From: DATMXS01 sp050260275
GTDB taxonomy: Bacteria > Acidobacteriota > Terriglobia > Bryobacterales > Bryobacteraceae
Assembly: GCA_050260275.1 (NCBI GenBank)
Contig: JBLNBX010000216.1
Location: 1-64,000 of the forward strand
Length of the DNA: 64,000 nt
Direction: 5' to 3'
Notes under the pieces: model-generated
What the model saw: the letters and a program-made list of their open reading frames with translations, nothing else
What the model was told of the DNA's origin: nothing
Databases searched by the model: none
Program-made: the position numbers and the translations under genes
Part shown: piece after piece, positions 33,491 to 41,567 of the stretch
Layout: each line of letters opens with the position of its first letter
How positions within the stretch are numbered: the stretch's first letter is position 1

Positions 33491-34053
33491 GGAAAAAACC
33501 TCAATGTTGAGATTTTCTCCTAAACTTCTGGGTAACAATGACTTTTCGGCTCGGCCTGCGGCGGCGTGCTGTGGAAAAGCTGTGGATGACAGCGCCTGCG
33601 GGGTGCCCGCTTCCGCTTTAAGGGACAGAAAACAGTAAGCTTACGCCGGCCCATGACGCCCGCGGCGCAGCAGGCGCCCGCCGGTGGTTCTCCGGTGATC
33701 GCCTCGCCCGTTTCGAGCGGCAGGCCTCGACGGAACTCTCTCCAGGCGCCGGGAACGAGCGGACGCTCTCCGGGGAGGCGTTCGCCGCCACATCAGAAAC
33801 CCTGGTGGCGTTCATCTAGGGAGACTAGGGCAAGTTGGCGTCCGAGTTCGCGCAACACGTGATCGAGCGCCGGCGGGGGCTTCAGACGCGCACAGCCGGG
33901 CCGGGATCATGTGCGAGAGGGGCTTCCACCCCAAAAACCTTAGGCGGAGGCACCCAATCCGCCCGCTCAAGTGGACGGCAGCGTCACGAGGCGCACGGGC
34001 ACCCACGCGACGGAGTCCGTGAACGGCTAAACTAGAGCTTTGGTACAAAGCCT
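33491..34053. other. intergenic region, no supported gene
   Basis: About 560 bp without a convincing gene. TGTGGAAAA (33570-33578) and TGTGGATGA (33581-33589) resemble DnaA boxes, one fitting TTWTNCACA and one with a mismatch. Small frames on both strands from 33620 to 34048 have compositions unlike the neighbouring genes. No ribosome site is obvious before the TTG start of the permease. Confidence 0.4.
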
Positions 34054-35148
34054 TTGGTAAACAAGCTCGTCCTTGAGAACCTGAAGTTCCGTCCCATCCG
34101 AAGCGGGCTCAGCATAGTCGCCATAGCGCTGGAAGTGACGCTCATCCTGGCTATCGTCGGCCTCAGCAAGGGAATGCTGGCCGAAGCGGAGCAGCGCGCG
34201 CGCGGCGTGGGCGCTGACATCATTATCCGGCCGCGCGGGAGCAGCATCCTCGGCCTGAGTTCGGCGACCATTGACGAACGCCTGGTCGACTGGCTGGCGA
34301 AGCAGCCGCATGTGACCCAGTCGATGGGGACTGTGATTCATCCCCTTAGAGGCCTGGACACTGTCACCGGGATCGACCTCGCCGCATTTGATCGCATGAG
34401 CGGCGGGTTTGACTTCGTCGAGGGCGGCCCGTTGAGCGGCCCCGACGACATCATGGTGGACCGCTACTACGCCCAGCAGAACGGCCTGCACGCGGGTTCG
34501 ATGACCGAGTTGCTGAACCGGCAGTGGCGCGTTTCGGGCATCTTCGAGGGCGGCAAACTCGCGCGCATCGTCGTGGGGATGGATCGCCTGCAGGAGCTGA
34601 CGGGCAACACCGGGAAGGTCAGCCAGCTCTATGTGAAGGTAGACCAGCCGGAGAACATCCCGACGGTTATTGAGGCGCTCAAGAGCCAACTGGAGGGCTA
34701 CCCGATCTACTCGATGCCGGAGCTGATGTCCTACTACACGGTGGACAAGACGCCCGGGCTGGGCCCGTTCATCAAGGTCGTGATCGGGCTTTCGGTTGTG
34801 ATCGGCTTCCTTGTGGTTTTCCTGTCGATGTACACGACGGTGCTGGAGCGCACGCGCGAGATAGGAATACTGAAATCGCTGGGCGCGAGCCCGGCCTTCA
34901 TCCTGGGCCTGCTGGTGAGAGAGACGACGATGTTGGCGATTGCGGGTTCGGCGCTCGGAATAGGTTTCTCGTACGTCACGCGGTGGCTGCTGGCGACATT
35001 CGTGCCGGCTTCGCTTTCGCAGCACATCGTGCCTTCGTGGTGGCCGATCGCGGCGGCCATAGCCATTGCCGGAGCCCTGCTCGGCACGGCGTACCCCGGA
35101 ATGCGGGCCGCGAAGCAAGATCCGATTGAGGCCCTGGCGTATGAGTGA
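34054..35148 (+). CDS. MacB/FtsX-type ABC transporter permease
   Basis: 364 residues from TTG 34054 (L/M-VNKLVLENLKFRPIRSGLS). One TM at about 18-38, a periplasmic MacB-PCD-like domain at 45-230 (GADIIIRPRG, FIEGGPLSG-type DFVEGGPLSGPDDIMV), then three TM helices with the FtsX signature TREIGILKSLGASPAFILGLL and ending AAKQDPIEALAYE. Such permeases with an ATPase form type VII ABC systems for lipoprotein release, efflux or signalling. The stop lies inside the ATPase gene (8-bp overlap). No MacA-like adaptor is adjacent. Confidence 0.9.
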   Translation: MVNKLVLENLKFRPIRSGLSIVAIALEVTLILAIVGLSKGMLAEAEQRARGVGADIIIRPRGSSILGLSSATIDERLVDWLAKQPHVTQSMGTVIHPLRGLDTVTGIDLAAFDRMSGGFDFVEGGPLSGPDDIMVDRYYAQQNGLHAGSMTELLNRQWRVSGIFEGGKLARIVVGMDRLQELTGNTGKVSQLYVKVDQPENIPTVIEALKSQLEGYPIYSMPELMSYYTVDKTPGLGPFIKVVIGLSVVIGFLVVFLSMYTTVLERTREIGILKSLGASPAFILGLLVRETTMLAIAGSALGIGFSYVTRWLLATFVPASLSQHIVPSWWPIAAAIAIAGALLGTAYPGMRAAKQDPIEALAYE

Positions 35149-35833
35149 GGGCCCGATCATCGAGGTCCGGGACCTCAGGAAGATTTACCGCGTCGGAGAC
35201 GTGGAGGTCCACGCGCTTCGCGGCGTGACGCTCTCGGTGCAGCGCGGAGAGTTCGTGTGCGTAGTGGGGCCGTCGGGCTCGGGGAAATCGACGCTGTTCC
35301 ATATCCTGGGCGGGCTGACTCCGGCAACCTCGGGCACGGTGATCGTGGGCGGGCGCGACCTGTCGCGTATCAGCGACCGCGAGCGCACGGAGATGCGCAA
35401 GCGCATGGTCGGCTTCGTTTTCCAGAAGTACAACCTGCTCCCGACACTCTCGGCGGCGGACAACATCGCGATCGCCCGCCATCTGGCTCGGAACTCCGCC
35501 TCGGACCCGAAGTTCGCCGAGATGCTGAAGATCCTCGGCATCAGCCACAGGCTGGAGCACAAACCCCGCGCTCTGTCGGGCGGCGAGCAGCAGCGTGTCG
35601 CCATAGCGCGGGCCCTCGTGAACAACCCTGCCATCCTCCTTGCGGACGAGCCCACGGGCAACCTGGATTCCAAGAACTCCGAGGCCGTGCTGAAGCTGCT
35701 GCGCGACCTTAACGAGCGGCTGGGCCAGACCATCCTCTTGATCACGCACGACGCGCACGTCGCCTCCTACGGCCACCGCATCATCCGCATGCTGGACGGG
35801 CGGATCGTCGAGGGCGAGACCGCGGCGGGCTGA
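35141..35833 (+). CDS. LolD/MacB-type ABC transporter ATP-binding protein
   Basis: 230 residues from ATG 35141. Walker A GPSGSGKSTLFHILGG, Q-loop VFQKYNLLPTLSAADNI, signature LSGGEQQRVAIARAL, Walker B ILLADEPTGNLDSKNSEAV, H-loop ITHDAHVA. The NLLPTLSAxxNI and PTGNLDS sequences mark the MacB/LolD/FtsE group. It powers the permease encoded immediately upstream. Cargo unknown. Confidence 0.94.
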   Translation: MSEGPIIEVRDLRKIYRVGDVEVHALRGVTLSVQRGEFVCVVGPSGSGKSTLFHILGGLTPATSGTVIVGGRDLSRISDRERTEMRKRMVGFVFQKYNLLPTLSAADNIAIARHLARNSASDPKFAEMLKILGISHRLEHKPRALSGGEQQRVAIARALVNNPAILLADEPTGNLDSKNSEAVLKLLRDLNERLGQTILLITHDAHVASYGHRIIRMLDGRIVEGETAAG

Positions 35834-35895
35834 GGGCTTTCGCGGAGGTGGCGCGTGCCGGGCGCGGAGATCGCGCGATGTCCTACCCTGTGTAG

Positions 35896-36441
35896 GTGCG
35901 CTACTTTTTCCGCCGGCGCGTCCCGCCGATCGGCCGCGTTCTCCTGGTCGAAAGCGGAGATCGCGCTATTGCCGAGCGGCTCGTGCCTGTGATGCGCCGC
36001 AACCACGGCGAGCAGATCGTCTTCGACGTCCTGACGTGCTATCCAGGCGCGCCCGCGGGCGTTTCCGGGGACGCCGTGGTGTTCCGCACGCCGGACTACC
36101 CGGACCGCCGCGCGCTGCTCAGTAAGCTGCGCCAACGCCGGCCCGACGTCATCGCAATCATCTGCTCCGGCGAGCCTATCCTTTTCAAGTGGAAGCTGGC
36201 CGTGGCGCTGCTAGTCCGCGCGAAGGTGTTCATCGTCAACGAGAACGCCGACTATTTCCCGCTCGAATACACGAATGCCCGCCTGCTGATGCAGCTCGGC
36301 CTCGACCGCGCGGGCCTGGCCGGTCCTCCCGCCGCACGCAACATCGCTGGTATCCTCTGTTTCCCGTTCAGCCTCGCGTTTCTGCTCGCCTATGCGGCTT
36401 GGGCGCACGCGCGCCGCGCCGTTAACCTTGCCTTGCGGTAG
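35896..36441 (+). CDS. hypothetical protein with N-terminal alpha/beta fold and C-terminal membrane helix
   Basis: 181 residues from GTG 35896. RVLLVESGDRAIAERLVPVM and DVIAIICSGEPILFKWKLAVALL followed by KVFIVNENADYFPL look like a Rossmann-type domain reminiscent of the N-terminal half of GT-B glycosyltransferases. A hydrophobic segment (GILCFPFSLAFLLAYAAWAHA) near the C-terminus is a probable membrane anchor. No family recognised. It lies 62 bp after the ABC ATPase and 87 bp before the ArsA-like gene. Confidence 0.6.
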   Translation: MRYFFRRRVPPIGRVLLVESGDRAIAERLVPVMRRNHGEQIVFDVLTCYPGAPAGVSGDAVVFRTPDYPDRRALLSKLRQRRPDVIAIICSGEPILFKWKLAVALLVRAKVFIVNENADYFPLEYTNARLLMQLGLDRAGLAGPPAARNIAGILCFPFSLAFLLAYAAWAHARRAVNLALR

Positions 36442-36528
36442 TGCGAGCCGGCGAGGCGTCGTAGGCGCTCGATCAAGGACCCGGCCTGTGGCGCGGCGGG
36501 AGCGCGGCAGGCTTGGGAAAATGGGGAC

Positions 36529-37722
36529 ATGCGGATTCTGTTTTTCAGCGGGAAGGGGGGCGTTGGAAAAACCAGCCTGGCCGCGGCAACGGGCGTGCGG
36601 CTTTCACAGCTAGGCAAGCGGACCCTGGTAATGAGCATCGACCCGGCGCACTCGCTGGGCGATTCGTTCAACCTTGATACGGAGCTATTTCACGGGAGCA
36701 CAGCCGATCCGCTGCCCATTGATGACCGCCTGCACATCCAGGAGCTGAACATCCAGAAAGAGATCCGCAGGCACTGGCAGGAGATCTCGTCCTACATCGT
36801 CTCCGTGCTGAGAACCACCGGCGTGAGCGGCGTCGAGGCCGAGGAACTAGCCATTCTCCCCGGCATGGAAGAGTTGAGCGCGATGATGTACGTCAACCAG
36901 TACCGCCGTGAGGAGCGCTATGACGTCATCGTGCTCGATGCCGCGCCCACAGCGGAATCAATGCGCTTCGTTTCCATGCCGACAACGCTGGACTGGTATA
37001 TGAAGCACATCTTCCCGTTCCAGCGGAGCGTGCTCAAGGCCGTGCGTCCTATAGCGAACCGCGTCTCGCCCTTCGAGCTTCCCACCGACAGTTACTTCGA
37101 CAATGTGCAGAAGCTTTTCGAGCGGCTGGAGGGCGTGGATACGCTGATGGAGGACCCCGAGATAACCAGCGTGCGGCTCGTGACAAACCCGGAGAGGATG
37201 GTGCTGCGCGAGACGGAGCGCGCTTTCGTATACTTCTCCCTGCACGGGCTCACCGTGGACACGGTGATAGTAAACCGCGTGCTGCCCGACGCAGTAAGTG
37301 ACGCATACTTTACCGAGTGGCACGCCTCTCAGCAGCGCATTCTGGAGGAAACGGAGGCGTATTTCGCGCCCGTTCCGGTGAAGCGCGTGCCGCTTTTCAC
37401 GCGCGAAGTGTTGGGCCGCGAACGCCTGGAGGAGCTGGCGGACGTGCTGTACCCCGAAGGGGAAGACCCGGCGGCGGTGACGCGCACAGAGCGCCCATAC
37501 AGCTTCGTTAAGAGCGACGGTAAGTACGAGGTGCGGCTCACGCTGCCGTTCGCGAGCAAGGGTGAAGTCGGGTTGTTCAAGAAAGGCGACGAGCTTGTGG
37601 TTGAGATAGGCTCGTTCCGCCGGCACATCGGCCTGCCGACATCCATGGCCGCCCTGGTGCCGGCGCGGGCGCGCCTGGAACAGCGTGTGCTTACAGTGGA
37701 ACTGAAGGAGCAGGGAACATGA
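36529..37722 (+). CDS. ArsA/Get3/TRC40-family ATPase
   Basis: 397 residues. Deviant Walker A FFSGKGGVGKTSLAAATGV (6-24), switch I SIDPAHSLGDSF, switch II/A-motif VLDAAPTAESMRFVSMPTTLDWY. A C-terminal domain (about 315-395: SFVKSDGKYEVRLTLPFASK, DELVVEIGSFRRHIGLP) is the HSP20-like beta domain seen in many bacterial ArsA homologues. It lacks the duplicated halves and clear metalloid cysteines of E. coli ArsA. Probable dimeric ATPase for hydrophobic-protein or tail-anchor handling; it is not next to the arsRM pair. Overlaps the next small gene by 4 bp. Confidence 0.9.
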   Translation: MRILFFSGKGGVGKTSLAAATGVRLSQLGKRTLVMSIDPAHSLGDSFNLDTELFHGSTADPLPIDDRLHIQELNIQKEIRRHWQEISSYIVSVLRTTGVSGVEAEELAILPGMEELSAMMYVNQYRREERYDVIVLDAAPTAESMRFVSMPTTLDWYMKHIFPFQRSVLKAVRPIANRVSPFELPTDSYFDNVQKLFERLEGVDTLMEDPEITSVRLVTNPERMVLRETERAFVYFSLHGLTVDTVIVNRVLPDAVSDAYFTEWHASQQRILEETEAYFAPVPVKRVPLFTREVLGRERLEELADVLYPEGEDPAAVTRTERPYSFVKSDGKYEVRLTLPFASKGEVGLFKKGDELVVEIGSFRRHIGLPTSMAALVPARARLEQRVLTVELKEQGT

Positions 37723-37961
37723 ACGGCGAGCAGTCTCACGGTGAACAGCATCATGGCGCGCGGCTCGGCGGCGGTCAGTGCCTGTGCTGCCTGGCGATGG
37801 ATATGTTCCTGCAGTTGGCCGGCTTCAGGAGCGAGGAGGCGAGGGCCCATTTCCGAAACTCGCGCGTGGAGTTTCTCAAGGGCATACGCTCACTGCTGGA
37901 CGAGCGCATCGAATCGCTTTCGCGCACCCCGCAACGGGGCTCCAGCATCAAAGTGGAGTGA
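37719..37961 (+). CDS. small Cys/His-rich protein coupled to the ArsA-like ATPase
   Basis: 80 residues, ATGA overlap with the ATPase gene and TGATG overlap with bcp. N-terminus HGEQHHGARLGGGQCLCCLAMDMF contains a CxCC cluster and nearby histidines, a possible metal site or acylation-like patch; the rest is an amphipathic helix ending FLKGIRSLLDERIESLSR. Not recognised as a known family. Its position suggests a partner of the ATPase; I infer no more. Confidence 0.65.
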   Translation: MNGEQSHGEQHHGARLGGGQCLCCLAMDMFLQLAGFRSEEARAHFRNSRVEFLKGIRSLLDERIESLSRTPQRGSSIKVE

Positions 37962-38422
37962 TGCCTGACTTACAGCCCGGCGTACCGGCGCCAGATATCG
38001 AACTTCAGGACGAATCCGGCAACACGTTCCGGCTTTCGGAGCAGCGCGGCCGGAAGGTGGTGCTGTACTTCTACCCGCGCGCCTCGACTCCCGGCTGCAC
38101 TGTAGAGGCGTGCGAGTTCCGCGACGCGAACCAGGACATCCTGGCCCGCGGAGCGGTGATTGCCGGCGTCTCACCGGACCGCGCGCCCGCGCTGGTGAAG
38201 TTCAAGAATGCCCAGCGGCTCACCTTTCCGCTTCTCTCGGACCCGGACCACAAGGCCGCCGAAGCCTACGGCGTCTGGAAGGAGAAGAACATGTACGGGA
38301 AAAAGGTGATGGGCATCGAGCGCAGCACGTTCATCATTGATGAAGACGGGCGCGTTGCGAAGGTATTCCACAAGGTAAAGCCCCAGGGACACGCGGCCGA
38401 GGTGCTGGCGGAGTTGGGTTAG
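37961..38422 (+). CDS. bcp: BCP/PrxQ-type peroxiredoxin
   Basis: 153 residues from ATG 37961. Peroxidatic Cys in YFYPRASTPGCTVEACEFRD, with the resolving Cys five residues on in the same helix (CTVEAC), as in E. coli BCP. Later landmarks: GVSPDRAPALVKFKNAQRLTF, FPLLSDPDHKAAEAYGVW, IERSTFIIDEDGRV. Reduces hydroperoxides using thioredoxin. Last gene of the three-gene overlapping unit. Confidence 0.94.
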   Translation: MPDLQPGVPAPDIELQDESGNTFRLSEQRGRKVVLYFYPRASTPGCTVEACEFRDANQDILARGAVIAGVSPDRAPALVKFKNAQRLTFPLLSDPDHKAAEAYGVWKEKNMYGKKVMGIERSTFIIDEDGRVAKVFHKVKPQGHAAEVLAELG

Positions 38423-38524
38423 CCGGCGGCTGTTCGCCTGGCCACGGCGATCAGATACATGGGGCGGGGCAGCGCGCGGCGGGACTGCGGCCCGCCGGCA
38501 CTAAGCTGGAACGAAGCGCGCCCG

Positions 38525-39787
38525 CTATTGCGCCACTTTGCGCGCGTGCTCGAACAGGTAAGACAGAGTCTTCTCCGTCCGGATGCGCGACGCGATGCGC
38601 CCAAGCGCCTGCTCTTTCTCCAGGCGGATCCGCGTGGCGGCTACCGGCTCGCGCTCCTGCCGCGCTATGCGCGCCACCTCGCGGTCGACTTCCTCTTCCG
38701 TCGCGTAGAGGTTCTCGCGCTCCGAGATGCGCTGGAGCAGCAGTGAGGCTTTCACTTCGCGAATTGCGCGATCGCGCTGCGAGGCCTTGATCTTGGCCCA
38801 GTCGAGCTTGACCTTGCTCGGGTCCACTCCCTCGGCGGCAAGGCTGTGCAGGTGCCTTTCGACGAGGTTCTCAATCTGCCGCTCGACATACGCCTCCGGC
38901 ACCGGAAAATCGTGCATGTCGACGAGCGTTTCGACAAGCTTGTTCTTCGCTTCCTGCTGCGCTACGTACTGCCGCTCGGCGAAGATCGCGTTGCGGACCG
39001 CCTGACGAAGCTCCTCGAGGTTCTGGTAGTCGCCGACGTCCCGCGCAAACTCGTCGTCCAGTTCGGGCAGTTCCTTGCGCCGGATCGCCTTCAGGTGGAT
39101 ATGGAACGTCACGGTCTTGCCCGCAAGCCGCGCGTTGCCGTAGTCCTCGGGATAGGCGACCTCGACGTCCTTGTCCTCACCGGGCGTCATGCCGAGCAGG
39201 CCATCGGTGAAACCGGCCAGGGTATCTTCACCGCCGACCTCGACGGTGAGCTCATCCTGCGACATCGGCGGCTGTACGCCAGCCGTGCTGTGCAGCGAGA
39301 TCACCGCATAGTCGCCTTTCTCCACCGGGCGCGGGTCCACCGAGACGTACTCGGCCTTCTGGTCGCGCAGAGCGTCCAGCCGCTTGTTGACGTCCTCGTC
39401 CGTCACCTCGGGGTCGGAATAGGTGACCGTCAGGTCCTTGTATTCCTTCAGCTCGAACTGCGGCGCCACCTCAAACTCGGCCTTGAAGCGGAGCGGCTCG
39501 CCCGGCTCGAAGTGAACTTCGCTGATGCTTGGCGGCCCGGCGACGGCCAGGCCCTCCTGTTCCGCGCGCTCCCAGAAATGCTTTGGCAACAGCTTCTCGA
39601 GCACGTCGTGCTTTATTTCCTCGCTGAAGCGCCGCCGGATGATGTTGTCCGGCACCCTGCCGGGGCGAAAGCCGGGCAGCTTCACGCGCGCCTTGATGTT
39701 CTGGATGGCGCGCTCGGTTTCGCTGGCGACCTCCTCGGCCGGTACCGTAAGTTCGAGCGTGTGCTTCAGGCTCTGGTCGTCGGGCAA
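38525..39787 (-). CDS. tig: trigger factor
   Basis: 420 residues. Ribosome-binding N-domain with the signature LPGFRPGRVPDNIIRRRF (about 36-53), FKBP-type PPIase domain around GDYAVISLHSTAG to GMTPGEDKDVEVAYPEDYG and GKTVTFHIHLKAIRRKELPE, then the helical C-domain. Length is normal (430 in E. coli). It binds near the ribosome exit tunnel and folds nascent chains. No clpP/clpX follow, unlike the common arrangement. Gene is isolated between bcp (convergent) and pgm. Confidence 0.95.
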   Translation of the reverse strand: MPDDQSLKHTLELTVPAEEVASETERAIQNIKARVKLPGFRPGRVPDNIIRRRFSEEIKHDVLEKLLPKHFWERAEQEGLAVAGPPSISEVHFEPGEPLRFKAEFEVAPQFELKEYKDLTVTYSDPEVTDEDVNKRLDALRDQKAEYVSVDPRPVEKGDYAVISLHSTAGVQPPMSQDELTVEVGGEDTLAGFTDGLLGMTPGEDKDVEVAYPEDYGNARLAGKTVTFHIHLKAIRRKELPELDDEFARDVGDYQNLEELRQAVRNAIFAERQYVAQQEAKNKLVETLVDMHDFPVPEAYVERQIENLVERHLHSLAAEGVDPSKVKLDWAKIKASQRDRAIREVKASLLLQRISERENLYATEEEVDREVARIARQEREPVAATRIRLEKEQALGRIASRIRTEKTLSYLFEHARKVAQ

Positions 39788-39904
39788 TGCAAATCCTCCG
39801 TGGGACGATGACGCCGGGTGCGTTCAAAGGTTCGGAGCCCATGCGCAGCGCCTGCGCGCGGAACGTGCGCTCCCTCGCATCCCGAATGAACCATTGTAAC
39901 TGTC

Positions 39905-41563
39905 CTAGCTGCCGGCCGTGCGCGTCCCGATGGCGGCATTCACGATGCGGCGGGCGTCCTCAACGATGGCCGAGAGGTGCTCGGGCCCCAGGAAGCTCTC
40001 GGCGTAGATCTTGTAGATGTCCTCGGTGCCGGAAGGCCGGGCTGCGAACCAGCCGTTGGCGGTCACGATCTTGACGCCGCCGATTGGTGCGTTGTTGGCG
40101 GGAGCACGTGTGAGCTTGGCGAGTATGCGGTCGCCCGCCAGTTCGCTGTCGACAAGGCTGTCCGGATTCAGCGAGGCGAGGCGCTGCTTCTGCTCCGGCG
40201 TGGCCGGCACGTCGAGCCGGATGTACGCGGGCTCACCGAACTCGGCGGTGAGCGCGTTGTAGAGCTCGCCCGGGCCCTTGCCCACGCGCGCGGTGATCTC
40301 CGCCGCGAGCAGACCGAGCAGAATGCCGTCCTTGTCGGTGGTCCAGGCGCGGCCGCTCATCTCGAGGAAGCTCGCGCCGGCGCTCTCCTCTCCACCGAAA
40401 CAATATGTGCCGTCGAACAGGCCCGGCGCGAACCACTTGAATCCGACCGGCACTTCGGCCAGCCGCCGCCCGCGCGCGCGAACGACCCGATCGATCATGG
40501 CGCTGCTGACAAGCGTTTTCCCGACGAGCGATTCGGGCCGCCAGTTCGGCCGGTGTTGGAGCAGGTACGAGATCGCGGCCGCAAGATAGTGGTTCGGGTT
40601 CATCAGGCCCGCGGAGCGGACCACGATGCCGTGCCGGTCCGCGTCGGGATCGTTTCCGAACGCGATGTCGTACCGGTCCTTGAGCGCAACCAGGCCGGCC
40701 ATGGCATAGGGGCTGGAGCAATCCATGCGGATGCGGCCGTCGTGGTCCACCGGCATGAAGCCGAAGGCGTAGTCGAGGCGCGGATTGACCACGTCCAGCT
40801 TTAGCTTGTACTCCTCGGCGATCGGCCGCCAGTAAGCAAGCGATGCCCCGCCGAGCGGGTCTACTCCGATGCGCATGCCCGCGCCGCGGACGGCGTCCAT
40901 GTCGATGGCTTGGCGGAGGTCGCGCACATAGGGTAGGACGAAATCGGTCAGGTGAGTGGTGGGAGCGCGCAGGCCCTGGCCAACCCCGCGCCGCCGTACG
41001 TCCTTATTGCCGCCGGCAAGCAGTTCGTTCGCGCGCCGCTCGATCCACCGGGTGGTCTCGGTGTCGGCCGGGCCGCCGTGCGGCGGGTTATACTTCACCC
41101 CGCCGTATTCGGGGGGATTGTGCGATGGGCTTACGATGATGCCGTCGGCAAGTCCCGCGCCGTTGTCGCGATTGTATACGATGATGGCGCGCGAGATGAC
41201 CGGCGTGGGCGTCGCGCCGTCGTCGCGCTGGACGTAGACATCGACCCCGTTTGCCGCCAGCACGTCAAGTATGGTGGTCTCGGCGGGTCCGGAGAGCGCG
41301 TGAGTGTCCTTGCCCAAATAGAGCGGTCCGGCGGTCCCCGATGCCTTGCGATAGTCGCAGATAGCCTGCGCGATCGCCAGCACATGCTGGTCGGTGAAGG
41401 TTCCATTCGTGGGCGTGCCGCGGTGGCCGCTCGTTCCGAAGGAGACGCGCTGCTGGGGATCGCGCACATCCGGCACGACCTCGTGATAGGCTCGCACCAG
41501 TGCGGCCGCGTCGATCATCATGTCGACCGGCGCCGGCTTTCCAGCAAGAGGATGAATTGCCAT
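39905..41563 (-). CDS. pgm: phosphoglucomutase (alpha-D-glucose phosphate-specific)
   Basis: 552 residues from ATG 41563 (MAIHPLAGKPAPVDMMIDAA) with GAGGGG upstream. Features: VSFGTSGHRGTPTNGTFTD, active-site serine loop DGIIVSPSHNPPEYGGVKYN, metal loop GNDPDADRHGIV, sugar loop GGEESAGASF, phosphate loop RPSGTEDIYKIYAESF. Length and sequence match the bacterial Pgm (COG0033) group. Interconverts glucose-1- and glucose-6-phosphate. Start is only 4 bp from the divergent pyk start. Confidence 0.96.
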   Translation of the reverse strand: MAIHPLAGKPAPVDMMIDAAALVRAYHEVVPDVRDPQQRVSFGTSGHRGTPTNGTFTDQHVLAIAQAICDYRKASGTAGPLYLGKDTHALSGPAETTILDVLAANGVDVYVQRDDGATPTPVISRAIIVYNRDNGAGLADGIIVSPSHNPPEYGGVKYNPPHGGPADTETTRWIERRANELLAGGNKDVRRRGVGQGLRAPTTHLTDFVLPYVRDLRQAIDMDAVRGAGMRIGVDPLGGASLAYWRPIAEEYKLKLDVVNPRLDYAFGFMPVDHDGRIRMDCSSPYAMAGLVALKDRYDIAFGNDPDADRHGIVVRSAGLMNPNHYLAAAISYLLQHRPNWRPESLVGKTLVSSAMIDRVVRARGRRLAEVPVGFKWFAPGLFDGTYCFGGEESAGASFLEMSGRAWTTDKDGILLGLLAAEITARVGKGPGELYNALTAEFGEPAYIRLDVPATPEQKQRLASLNPDSLVDSELAGDRILAKLTRAPANNAPIGGVKIVTANGWFAARPSGTEDIYKIYAESFLGPEHLSAIVEDARRIVNAAIGTRTAGS

Positions 41564-41567
41564 CGCT

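Noticed and set aside
33570..33589. Two DnaA-box-like sites beside an AT-rich island, suggesting a replication origin
   Set aside because: Only one site fits TTWTNCACA and the other has a mismatch; no dnaA, dnaN, rpmH or parAB genes are near, and the AT-richness is explained by the small-RNA promoter.
33618..34048. Short minus-strand frames between the small RNA and the ABC permease
   Set aside because: Low-complexity Arg/Ala/Pro/Ser composition, no ribosome sites, no family resemblance.
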